From Fulvitalea axinellae (GTDB lineage: Bacteria; Bacteroidota; Bacteroidia; Cytophagales; Cyclobacteriaceae): a DNA stretch of 64,000 nt. The notes below the pieces were generated by a model that worked only from the letters and a program-made list of their open reading frames with translations, did not search any database and was not told the origin of the DNA. Shown one piece after another: positions 24,126-31,635 of this stretch. The stretch lies in contig NZ_AP025314.1 in assembly GCF_036492835.1 (NCBI RefSeq), positions 1,426,001-1,490,000 of the forward strand, in the 5' to 3' direction. Both the position numbers and the translations under genes were made by a program. The first letter of the stretch is position 1; every line of letters begins with the position of its first letter.

Positions 24126-27029
24126 ATGCGGTTAATCTTTATACGGTCGGTAATCGTTTTATTCCTTTTGGCTTTTTCAGCTTACGGGGTTTTCGCCCAA
24201 CGGGCCCAAGTCCAAACCAATTCATCTTCGTTAACGGACTGGCGCCAAGCGAATACGGTACACTTCAAGGTTCTTTACCCGAAAACATTCAAGACTGAAG
24301 GTTTAAGCGTTCTTCAGGATTTGGAGAACCTTTATATCCCGGGCTCAAACTCTTTAGGCCTAAGGCCAAGGAAGATTAGCGTAGTGATGCGAAACGAGAA
24401 TAGCGTTTCCAACGGCTTTGTTTCGATGAGTCCGCGCCATTCCGAGTTTTTCACCACGCCACCGCAGGATTATAACCATTTGGGCTCTAACGATTGGCTA
24501 CACCAGCTGAGTGTTCACGAATACAGGCACGTTGTCCAGAACGAACGTATCCTTACCGGGCCTACCAAGTGGGTTTATTGGTTGTTTGGTGAGCAGACTG
24601 CCGGTGCCGTGGCGTATTACGCTTCGCCCGAGTGGTTTTGGGAAGGCGACGCCGTAATGGCCGAAACGGCTTTGACTCAAAGCGGGCGCGGTCGTATTCC
24701 CGAATTTAGCGTGGCGCTAAAAGCGAATCTCTTGGAGAAAGGCCTGTTTACGTATAGCAAACAAGCGTTGAGGTCATTTAAGGATTTTGTACCGAACCAC
24801 TATGTCACGGGCTTTTATTTGGTTTCTTACTTGAGAAGGGAAAACGGTGAAGATGCCGTGGCCGATATCCAGCGCCGTGCCGTGAATAAATTCTACTTGC
24901 CTTTTACTTGGGGAATTGCCACTGAAAAAGTAACTGGCAAAAATACGCTTGAAAATTATCAAGACGCGTGGTCAGAGCTTCGGAATTTATGGCGAGAGCA
25001 AGTGGACGAAGTGAATGAGAATAGCTTTCAGACCCTAAATAACCGGCCCGACGAAATTTACACGGATTACAAATACCCGCGTTACCTTTCAGACGGATCT
25101 GTCTTGGCTTACCGCACAGGGATGTCAAATCCCGGCGAGTTTGTTTTTGTGGAAAAAGACGGAAACGCGAAGTATTTCAAGATGCCCGGTATAGTGAACG
25201 AGGCGGGAATGCTCTCCGTGGAAAATGACAAAGTGATTTGGGCCGAATACGGTTATGGAACAAGATGGAGAGCCCGCTCTTTCTCAAATATAAAAATATG
25301 GAATACCCGTACGGGCGAGAAAACCAAATTGACGCACCGTGGGCGTTTGGCCGGCCCGGCTTTGTCAAAAGACGGCAAACGAGTAGTGGCGGTAGAGACA
25401 ATGACTAGCGGCGAGTTTGCCTTGGTGTTTCTTAACGCCGAATCGGGAGCGGAAGAAGGACGTTACAAAATGCCGAAAAACAGCTTTCCGGCTATGGCGA
25501 GTTGGTCGGAAGACGGGAGGTATGTCTATTATACCAAAGTATTGAAAAACAGAAAAACCATGGCTCGCTATGATGTGAATTCCCAAAAGGAAGAGCATTT
25601 GGTGCCGTGGTCTTCGGAGAATTATGGACACCCGCAGGCGTACGGAAATTACCTTTACTATAACTCGGCCGTGGGCGGGATAGACGATATCTACGCTTTG
25701 GATTTGGAAACACGACAGCAATTCAAAGTGACCTCGGCGAAGTACGGCGCTTATAATCCGGCAATTGCGGACGGTGGCCAGCGGATGCTGTACAACAACT
25801 ACACGGTAAACGGTATGGACGTGGCGGAAACGGAGCTGAATCCGTCGTTGTGGACTCCGTTAAGCAAGGTGAAGAATATCAGCTTGGGTTATATTGACCC
25901 GGTAGTGGAACAGGAAAGAAAATCTTTGGAGGAATTGGCCAAGGCGAAATCTGAAGAGAAGCACTTTGAGGATAAGCCTTATTCGTCTTTTACTCATTTG
26001 GTTCGTCCTTACGCTTGGGGATTGACCGCCACTACGGATTTTAATAACGTTGAACTGGGAGTTATCTCGAAAAATATCCTTAGCACAATGGTGATGAGTG
26101 GCGGATATATTTTCGATCAATCCGAAGGTAAGGGAATCTGGCGAGCGGATGTAAGTTACCAAGGTTGGTATCCGATCATTGATTTCTCGTTTGAGAACAG
26201 AGGGCGTTCGGATACGGCGTTTTTGCCTGTCGGAAGAAATAGGTTTGAAGTGAGGAATGCGGAATGGCGCGAGACAACTTGGGAGGCGGGACTTCGTTTG
26301 CCGTTTAGGCTTACGGATTCTAAGCTCTTCAGTAATCTTACTTTCGGAACGTATTTTGGCTTGACGCAAGTTAACGATTACCCTTATCCAGGTGATGTGA
26401 AGTTTATTGATCGCCAAGAGAACGGTGACCTTTATAGTATGCGCTATACCATCCAATATTCTTTGACACAAAAGACCTCTTTCCGGGATTTTGCGCCACG
26501 TTGGGGATTGACTTCGCTACTTTATTTCCGCCACACTCCGTTTGGTGGGGATTATGAAGGGAAAATTTTCACCACAAATTGGACAGGATATCTGCCGGGT
26601 TTGGCAAAACACCATACTTTACAGCTTCGCGCTTCGTACCAGCGGACATCACCTGATAATTATAGCTTGCCAAGTCCGGTCTTCTTCCCAAGGGGATATA
26701 GTTACCAGATTTTCAAGGATCTGTACGTTGGTTCGGTGTATTACGGTTTGCCTATAGCTTATCCCGACTGGGAAGTGGGGCCTTTGGTTAATATCCAGCG
26801 GATAAGAGTGGCGGGTTTAGCCGATTTCGGAAGAGGCAAAGACGGATATTTGTTGTCTAACGTAGAAGGAGATGGGATGTCGAAAGACTTTTTCTCATTT
26901 GGCGGGGAGGTGACTGTTGACGCCAATTATTTCCGATTCCTTCCTTTGGTGAGTATGGGAGTGCGGTATGTGCGGGTACCGGATAATAAGGACAATAACT
27001 TCTACTTCATCTTCGGTCTCAACTTTTAG
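24126..27029 (+). CDS. Outer-membrane protein with HEXXH domain, beta-propeller and barrel
   Basis: The 967-residue protein has a signal peptide (cleavage near residue 25, GVFAQR). Residues about 30-300 resemble a gluzincin-type domain: HEYRHVVQNE near residue 130 fits HEXXH, and WFWEGDAVMAET about 45 residues on supplies a candidate third Glu. Residues about 310-600 contain repeated propeller blades (SWSEDGRYVYYTK, ALSKDGKRVVAVE) of the TolB/PD40 kind. The last 350 residues are aromatic beta strands ending YFIFGLNF, as in outer-membrane barrels. The exact function is unknown; a surface-anchored peptidase-like or assembly protein is possible. It ends 1 bp from the stop of the convergent gene, with no hairpin. 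Confidence 0.8.
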   Translation: MRLIFIRSVIVLFLLAFSAYGVFAQRAQVQTNSSSLTDWRQANTVHFKVLYPKTFKTEGLSVLQDLENLYIPGSNSLGLRPRKISVVMRNENSVSNGFVSMSPRHSEFFTTPPQDYNHLGSNDWLHQLSVHEYRHVVQNERILTGPTKWVYWLFGEQTAGAVAYYASPEWFWEGDAVMAETALTQSGRGRIPEFSVALKANLLEKGLFTYSKQALRSFKDFVPNHYVTGFYLVSYLRRENGEDAVADIQRRAVNKFYLPFTWGIATEKVTGKNTLENYQDAWSELRNLWREQVDEVNENSFQTLNNRPDEIYTDYKYPRYLSDGSVLAYRTGMSNPGEFVFVEKDGNAKYFKMPGIVNEAGMLSVENDKVIWAEYGYGTRWRARSFSNIKIWNTRTGEKTKLTHRGRLAGPALSKDGKRVVAVETMTSGEFALVFLNAESGAEEGRYKMPKNSFPAMASWSEDGRYVYYTKVLKNRKTMARYDVNSQKEEHLVPWSSENYGHPQAYGNYLYYNSAVGGIDDIYALDLETRQQFKVTSAKYGAYNPAIADGGQRMLYNNYTVNGMDVAETELNPSLWTPLSKVKNISLGYIDPVVEQERKSLEELAKAKSEEKHFEDKPYSSFTHLVRPYAWGLTATTDFNNVELGVISKNILSTMVMSGGYIFDQSEGKGIWRADVSYQGWYPIIDFSFENRGRSDTAFLPVGRNRFEVRNAEWRETTWEAGLRLPFRLTDSKLFSNLTFGTYFGLTQVNDYPYPGDVKFIDRQENGDLYSMRYTIQYSLTQKTSFRDFAPRWGLTSLLYFRHTPFGGDYEGKIFTTNWTGYLPGLAKHHTLQLRASYQRTSPDNYSLPSPVFFPRGYSYQIFKDLYVGSVYYGLPIAYPDWEVGPLVNIQRIRVAGLADFGRGKDGYLLSNVEGDGMSKDFFSFGGEVTVDANYFRFLPLVSMGVRYVRVPDNKDNNFYFIFGLNF

Positions 27030-27030
27030 G

Positions 27031-27864
27031 CTATTTGATCAGTCTCAACATACGCAGGGCGCCCACGGACAGGTTCCTAAGCGAGTTCCAACGTATAAAG
27101 CCTCTCGGTGTCGGCACTACGCCACAGTAGGGAGGTTTTATTCCTAATTGGTCTTTCATGGTTCGTCTTACGAAGTGGGCGCAGTTGTTACCCATCATCG
27201 TGTAAGGTTTGTCTATCCTGTACGCTTCCAATTCCCTGACCAAGTTCCTAACTTGCTTCGAAGTTATGGGATAGTCTCTGTGATGAGTCTTTTTGGCGAA
27301 TTCGTCATTGTCGGTATAGCTAAGAAATTCGTAGTGCGCGCCACTGTGCCTGTCGGGAATGCCACTCATACCACTGCCTACGTTAAAAAGCTCTTTATCC
27401 TGTAGTAGGACGGAGTACCAAGCGTGTCCGGGCATATTGTCTTTGTGGCAATTGAACCTGAAGTTGAGCCCATGAACTTCTTCTGTACCGTCAAGCCCTT
27501 CGACGACGCTTTTTATATCCGCTAGAGTCTTTACTTTTCCGTCTACACGTTCCAAAGGGTTGGGCATGAAAAACTCGCCTAGCGATTGTCCCTGAGCTTT
27601 GATCCAGCCTTTGGGCGGATCACCGTCGTGGGTTTTGCCTTGGGCGTCTTGCCACATAGCCTGAAACGGCTTGCTCTCCGAGCGTTTGTGTCGGGCGTTT
27701 TTTCTTTTGTTTAGGAACACTTCGGGCAGTATTTCTCTGTGTTTTCGGTATTTCTTGGGCAAGTTTCGCTTTATACGAAACCTCAAGGTTTTTTTATATG
27801 TTTCGGATTCAGGCCCTTTGTCCGTTTCGGGAATGTGGGGAAGATGATAAACTAAAGCAGGCAT
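27031..27864 (-). CDS. Permuted papain-fold (NlpC/LRAT-like) protein
   Basis: Starting at ATG 27864 the protein has 277 residues; 25 more codons are open upstream from a TTG. Residues about 1-90 are very basic (Lys/Arg-rich) and unlike any domain I know. The C-terminal half has GHAWYSV (His near residue 150) and later MMGNNCAHFVRRTM (Cys near residue 235). This His-before-Cys order and the NCxHFV block are characteristic of circularly permuted papain-like proteins (LRAT, H-Rev107, YiiX/YaeF). Such enzymes hydrolyse or transfer acyl or peptide bonds, and several relatives are toxins. No signal peptide or immunity-like neighbour is evident, except that the divergent lipoprotein gene shares its start region. 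Confidence 0.65.
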   Translation of the reverse strand: MPALVYHLPHIPETDKGPESETYKKTLRFRIKRNLPKKYRKHREILPEVFLNKRKNARHKRSESKPFQAMWQDAQGKTHDGDPPKGWIKAQGQSLGEFFMPNPLERVDGKVKTLADIKSVVEGLDGTEEVHGLNFRFNCHKDNMPGHAWYSVLLQDKELFNVGSGMSGIPDRHSGAHYEFLSYTDNDEFAKKTHHRDYPITSKQVRNLVRELEAYRIDKPYTMMGNNCAHFVRRTMKDQLGIKPPYCGVVPTPRGFIRWNSLRNLSVGALRMLRLIK

Positions 27865-28318
27865 GCGACGATTCGTACCGGTTTTGATATGGATGTGGAC
27901 GGTGGGTATATGCCTGTCGCTTTTGCTTTCCTGCGCCAATCGGGAGAAAAAGAAGGCTACTAATGGACCGAAAACAATGGAGAAATACAGAAAGCCGGGA
28001 GTTATCGAGTCATTGGAATTTCATATGACGCCAGGCGAAGAGGACGGATTTATACTGGCCGATAAGAAAACGTGGCTTCCTTTTTTGCAAACATACCCCG
28101 CATTTATAAGAAAAGAATATTGGAAAGACTGTAAAAAACAGGGCGTAGTAAGGATAGTTATCTACTGGGAAAGCCTGAGTGGTTGGAAATCCGTAACGGA
28201 TGTGGAGCAACAAAAAGTTTACGATAACTTCCACAAGTTATTCCCCAAGGAAAATTACGAGTTGCGTTCCTCGACCCAATACAAATATGTGGGAGGGTAC
28301 GGAGAGACGATAAAGTGA
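27863..28318 (+). CDS. Lipoprotein of unknown function
   Basis: The 151-residue protein has a lipoprotein signal ending LSLLLSC (Cys near residue 24). The rest is polar, with LEFHMTPGEEDGFILADKKTW and a Trp/Tyr-rich middle, and does not match a family I know. Its ATG (27863-27865) overlaps the ATG of the minus-strand papain-like gene within GCATGC, so one of the two starts may be wrong, or both genes share a very tight divergent promoter. SemiSWEET follows after 25 nt. Confidence 0.65.
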   Translation: MRRFVPVLIWMWTVGICLSLLLSCANREKKKATNGPKTMEKYRKPGVIESLEFHMTPGEEDGFILADKKTWLPFLQTYPAFIRKEYWKDCKKQGVVRIVIYWESLSGWKSVTDVEQQKVYDNFHKLFPKENYELRSSTQYKYVGGYGETIK

Positions 28319-28343
28319 ACAGCGACAAATCGACAGACTACTG

Positions 28344-28643
28344 ATGAAAGAACTGATCAGCAACGAGAAGACCAGAGATACGATTGAGAATATTATGATG
28401 GCTATGGGAATAATTGGCCCTTTCGCCGCATTGCCTCAACTGTATAAGGTGTATATGACACATGGACATATGGCTGAGGGAGTGTCAATGGTCACTTGGT
28501 TGTTGTACGCCGTTACGGCTACTTGTTGGTCGATATATGGGTTGGTATTTGGTAGGCGTGCCGTGTTTATATCCAATGGGCTGACGGCCGTGATCGATAC
28601 TTTGGTGGTTTTTAAGTTATTTTTACTTGGTTGTGGCTTCTAG
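28344..28643 (+). CDS. SemiSWEET/PQ-loop transporter
   Basis: The 99-residue membrane protein has three predicted helices and the PQ-loop signature GPFAALPQLYKVYMT in helix 1 and WLLYAVTATCWSIYGL in helix 2, as in SemiSWEET sugar transporters that function as dimers. The likely role is passive movement of a small solute, possibly sugar, across the inner membrane. Substrate cannot be read from sequence. It may be cotranscribed with the lipoprotein gene upstream (25 nt). Confidence 0.85.
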   Translation: MKELISNEKTRDTIENIMMAMGIIGPFAALPQLYKVYMTHGHMAEGVSMVTWLLYAVTATCWSIYGLVFGRRAVFISNGLTAVIDTLVVFKLFLLGCGF

Positions 28644-28714
28644 TTTTTCCCTATTTGCCCTGTTTTTGATGTTATCATATCTTATTTTGTATTGAAACAA
28701 TACGGTTAATCCCT

Positions 28715-29806
28715 ATGTCTATACCGATTTTGGAACACAAAAGGATAGCGATAATCTCAACGGCGGTTTCGCCATTGGGGCGTGGATACGGCGGGGGTGT
28801 GGAGCAGGACGTACTTAAGTTCGCTTCTTGGATGATTGAGGCTGGGGCTGACGTGGAGGTTTTTTGCCCGGAAGGCTCCGTAGCGCCAAAGGAAATACAT
28901 CTCCGGACGGTGGAGGGCGCTTTGGTAAAGCCAATTCAGTTTCTTACAGAAGACAGGGGGAAAGTAGAGGCCGATACGGCTTTGACTGAGGCTTTAAGGC
29001 AAATAGGCAAACGGGCCGAAGAGTTTGACTTGGTATTGAACTTCTCATATGATTGGCCCGCGTTTTTTCAATCCTACCTTTCCAGAGTTCCCATATTACA
29101 TTACTTGAGTATCTGCTCACAAACGCCTGAACTTGACGCTTTGATTCGGGATTTGTCGGCTTTTAGGCCAAAGGCTTTGGCGGTGTTGAATCGTGAGCAA
29201 TTGGGTACTTACGAGGACGCTGTCCCTGATCGGTTCACTGATTTGGGCTACGGGTTGTCATTGGATCGCTATCGTTTCAGGAAAAAGGCCGAAGGGAAAA
29301 CAGTGGCTTGGATAGGCAGAATTACCGAAGAAAAAGGGCTTGAGGACGCTTTGGACTTTGCCGAAAGGCAAAACGTCAGGCTAAGGATATTCGGAGTGGT
29401 ACAGGATGGGGAATATTGGGAAGGGCTGAAAGGCAAATATTCCGAGGAAACATACGAGTACGTGGGCTTTGTGGACCGCGGACGTTTGGCAGAAGAGATA
29501 GGGGAGTGCGAAGCTTTGATATTCACTCCCAAATGGGGCGAAGCCTTGGGTATAGTCATGTTGGAGGCAATGGCTTGTGGCGTACCCGTAATTGCCTATG
29601 ACAGTCCTGGTCCGAGGCACGCCGTTCGGCACGGGCAGACTGGTTTTGTGGTGCCCTTGGGAGATGTGGAGGCGTTGTGCGAAGCTTATAAGCGTATTGG
29701 GAACCTTGACAGACAGGCTTGTAGGGACCGTGTGGCCCGTGATTTTTCGGAAGAAGCTTGGAGAAATAGGGCTTTGGATTGGGTGAAATCCGGTTTGAAA
29801 GGCTGA
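28715..29806 (+). CDS. Glycosyltransferase family 4
   Basis: The 363-residue cytoplasmic enzyme has the GT-B fold of GT4 retaining glycosyltransferases. The N-terminal Rossmann part opens with PLGRGYGGGVEQDVLKFA (donor/acceptor loop), and the C-terminal part has AWIGRITEEKGL, then FTPKWGEALGIVMLEAMACG with the E-x7-E motif and GVPVIAYDSPGP. It transfers a sugar from a nucleotide or similar donor to an unknown acceptor. It is isolated from other polysaccharide genes, so a glucan or glycolipid role is as likely as surface polysaccharide. Confidence 0.9.
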   Translation: MSIPILEHKRIAIISTAVSPLGRGYGGGVEQDVLKFASWMIEAGADVEVFCPEGSVAPKEIHLRTVEGALVKPIQFLTEDRGKVEADTALTEALRQIGKRAEEFDLVLNFSYDWPAFFQSYLSRVPILHYLSICSQTPELDALIRDLSAFRPKALAVLNREQLGTYEDAVPDRFTDLGYGLSLDRYRFRKKAEGKTVAWIGRITEEKGLEDALDFAERQNVRLRIFGVVQDGEYWEGLKGKYSEETYEYVGFVDRGRLAEEIGECEALIFTPKWGEALGIVMLEAMACGVPVIAYDSPGPRHAVRHGQTGFVVPLGDVEALCEAYKRIGNLDRQACRDRVARDFSEEAWRNRALDWVKSGLKG

Positions 29807-29931
29807 TTTCCTTTTTTGGGATGCATGTTATTCCTTTTTAGTTTATTTTTATCTCACTTATATTCAAAATTGGGTGGGTAGATTCGGGAGGCCTTTTAGG
29901 TTTGTCCGAAGAGAAAACAAGTGCGTCAATT

Positions 29932-30798
29932 ATGGGTAAACGGCTGAATACTATAAAAAGCAAGGTGGCGGAGATGTTGGTTATCAACAGTAACCGTGAG
30001 GGAAATAAGTTTTTGGAAGCCTTTATATCGGTTTTGATTCTGGCCAACGTGGTGGTAGTGATGCTGGAATCCTTTAAGGGTTACAAGCTAAAGTACGGTG
30101 CTTTTTTCGAAGTGTTTGAGGTTGTGACCGTTTCGGTTTTTTCAGTGGAGTATTTGCTGAGGCTTTGGGTGGCGGACATACGGTATCCCAAAGCGGGAAC
30201 CGTCGGGTCTAGGGTCAAATTCGTGCTCTCCGGGGGCGGGTTGATTGACCTTTTGGCTATTCTTCCTTTTTATCTGCCGTTTTTTGTCACTACGGACTTG
30301 CGCGTTTTGCGGAGCCTCAGGCTGATGCGCCTGCTGTGGATTCTCAAACTCAACCGGTATTCTAAGTCGATGCGCCTGGTGGGGCAGGTGCTGATGAGCA
30401 AGAAGACGGATATCTTTGTTACGGTGTTTGTGACCTTGCTCCTGATGTCGATAGCCGCTACGCTGATGTATGATATCGAGCACGAGGCACAACCGGACGT
30501 GTTCGCCAATGTGTTGGACGCGTTTTGGTGGTCTATCGCTACGCTAACCACTGTGGGTTATGGCGATATTTATCCCATTACGGGCTGGGGAAGGTTCTTT
30601 GGCGGAGTGATAGCCGTGCTGGGTATCGGGCTGGTAGCCTTGCCTACGGGTATTATCAGTTCGGCTTTTTTGGAACAATTGGACGCCCAAAAGGAGAAGA
30701 AGAAAAAGAAAGCGGAGAAGAAAAAGGGCGTGGAGGAGTACCCTTATAACTTCTGTCCGCATTGTGGCGAGAAGCTGAAGGATGGGCAACATCCTTAG
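29932..30798 (+). CDS. Voltage-gated-type potassium channel with C-terminal zinc ribbon
   Basis: Six transmembrane helices with a charged S4 (RVLRSLRLMRLLWILKLNR) and the K+ filter TTVGYGDIYP near residue 207 identify a Kv-type channel. Starting at ATG 29932 it has 288 residues; a TTG 10 codons upstream is also possible. After S6 comes a lysine-rich helix (EKKKKKAEKKKG), then a short CPHCGEKLKDGQ, half of a zinc ribbon, at the very C-terminus. No cyclic-nucleotide or RCK domain is present. The ribbon tail is unusual and could mediate tetramer contacts or metal sensing. It is monocistronic. Confidence 0.9.
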   Translation: MGKRLNTIKSKVAEMLVINSNREGNKFLEAFISVLILANVVVVMLESFKGYKLKYGAFFEVFEVVTVSVFSVEYLLRLWVADIRYPKAGTVGSRVKFVLSGGGLIDLLAILPFYLPFFVTTDLRVLRSLRLMRLLWILKLNRYSKSMRLVGQVLMSKKTDIFVTVFVTLLLMSIAATLMYDIEHEAQPDVFANVLDAFWWSIATLTTVGYGDIYPITGWGRFFGGVIAVLGIGLVALPTGIISSAFLEQLDAQKEKKKKKAEKKKGVEEYPYNFCPHCGEKLKDGQHP

Positions 30799-30842
30799 TT
30801 TGGTGGCGGAGGGAACTTGGAAGCTCCCTGTGAGGTAAGCAC

Positions 30843-30856
30843 AAGGCTGGAGCCTT
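30843..30856. repeat. Second copy of the AAGGCTGGAGCCTT element
   Basis: The 14-mer AAGGCTGGAGCCTT matches the arm core of the hairpin at 16003-16046. Here it stands alone and is followed by GCGC, without a second arm. Confidence 0.5.
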
Positions 30857-30882
30857 GCGCTGGCCGACGCGTGTTTTGGGCC

Positions 30883-31034
30883 TTTGATACGATCTGAAGT
30901 CTTTTTAATCTGTGTGTTTTATTGGTTCGATGATAATCTGGAGGCCTTATAATCTTTGCCTTTTGTTGGTTTGATGATGATCTGGAGTCTTTTTAATCTG
31001 TGTCTTTTACTGGTTTGATGAAAAACTGAATCCC
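30883..31034. repeat. 43/44-bp tandem repeat, about 3.5 copies
   Basis: Units start TTTGATAC, TTCGATGATAATCTGG, TTTGATGATGATCTGG and TTTGATGA, and share TCTTTTTAATCTGTG and a C-poor TTTTAYTGG end. Unit lengths are 43, 44 and 44 bp, so it is not codon-phased. It is probably a non-coding minisatellite. Confidence 0.7.
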
Positions 31035-31336
31035 TTGGTATTGTGTGGTTTGATTGCGTGTGTTCATGCGGAAGGAAGGTGTTTTTTGCTTTTTTTAGGG
31101 CGCGTTTGGGGCGTGATGTTAGGTGTCAAGCGTGGCAAAGGGCTGGGGTTTGCGGGTGGCCTTCTTTTATTGGGATTAGATTCTGGGGTATTGTTATGGC
31201 TTTTGTGGTGACTTTTGGTGATGAGTTCGCTGTGTAAGGTATAGAATGATTAGGTGTCTTTGTCTGGTTTTCGAGGTGTATGATGTGGTTAGCTACTGTG
31301 TTTTTATGTTGTAGGTGCTGAGTTTTGAATTGAAAC

Positions 31337-31435
31337 ATAGTATGTAAGGAGCGGTTACATACTGGGTTTTGGTGTATTACATACTATATTTTAGGGGTAT
31401 ATATACTGTGTTTGTTGGTGTGATATAGTATGTAA
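31337..31435. repeat. Cluster of four ATAGTATGTAA/TTACATACTAT motifs
   Basis: Direct copies lie at 31337-31347 and 31425-31435 and inverted copies at 31355-31363 and 31377-31387. The first pair forms a hairpin with 9-bp arms and a 7-nt loop. TTACATACTATAT (31377-31389) pairs perfectly over 13 bp with ATATAGTATGTAA (31423-31435). A partial fifth copy (TATATACT) lies between. This could be a multi-site operator, a small structured RNA, or the ends of a miniature mobile element. Confidence 0.7.
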
Positions 31436-31438
31436 AAA

Positions 31439-31470
31439 GAAAACCCGGAGTCAAAAGACTCCGGGTTTTC
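31439..31470. terminator. Bidirectional terminator between the convergent genes
   Basis: Perfect 14-bp arms GAAAACCCGGAGTC / GACTCCGGGTTTTC have an AAAA loop. The flanks are A-rich on one side and T-rich on the other. Confidence 0.9.
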
Positions 31471-31635
31471 TTGTGAAAAGGCCTTTGATGTACCGTGAGA
31501 GGTGTTTCCTCGTCTGGTGTTCAGTGGCTTTTTCCCTTGTCCGAATTTAGTTATTCTTTGGGGAATGGGCCAGTGCTTTGGGCCTTGCGTATCGTTTGGC
31601 GGTTTGTTGCGCCTTTGTGTACGTGATGTTTTGCC

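Larger units (their letters stand above)
30799..31635. other. Gene-free convergent gap, G/T-rich on the plus strand
   Basis: About 840 bp lie between the K+ channel and the convergent DUF6909-like gene. Short frames exist on both strands, but none has a credible start, codon pattern or homology. The stretch holds an AAGGCTGGAGCCTT palindrome, a 44-bp tandem repeat, a cluster of TTACATACTA palindromes and a strong terminator, each listed separately. The plus strand is clearly depleted in C between about 30900 and 31640. Confidence 0.6.

Noticed and set aside
31043..31338. Short ORFs in the 30.8-31.6 kb gap
   Set aside because: Composition follows the G/T bias of the gap and starts and homology are lacking.
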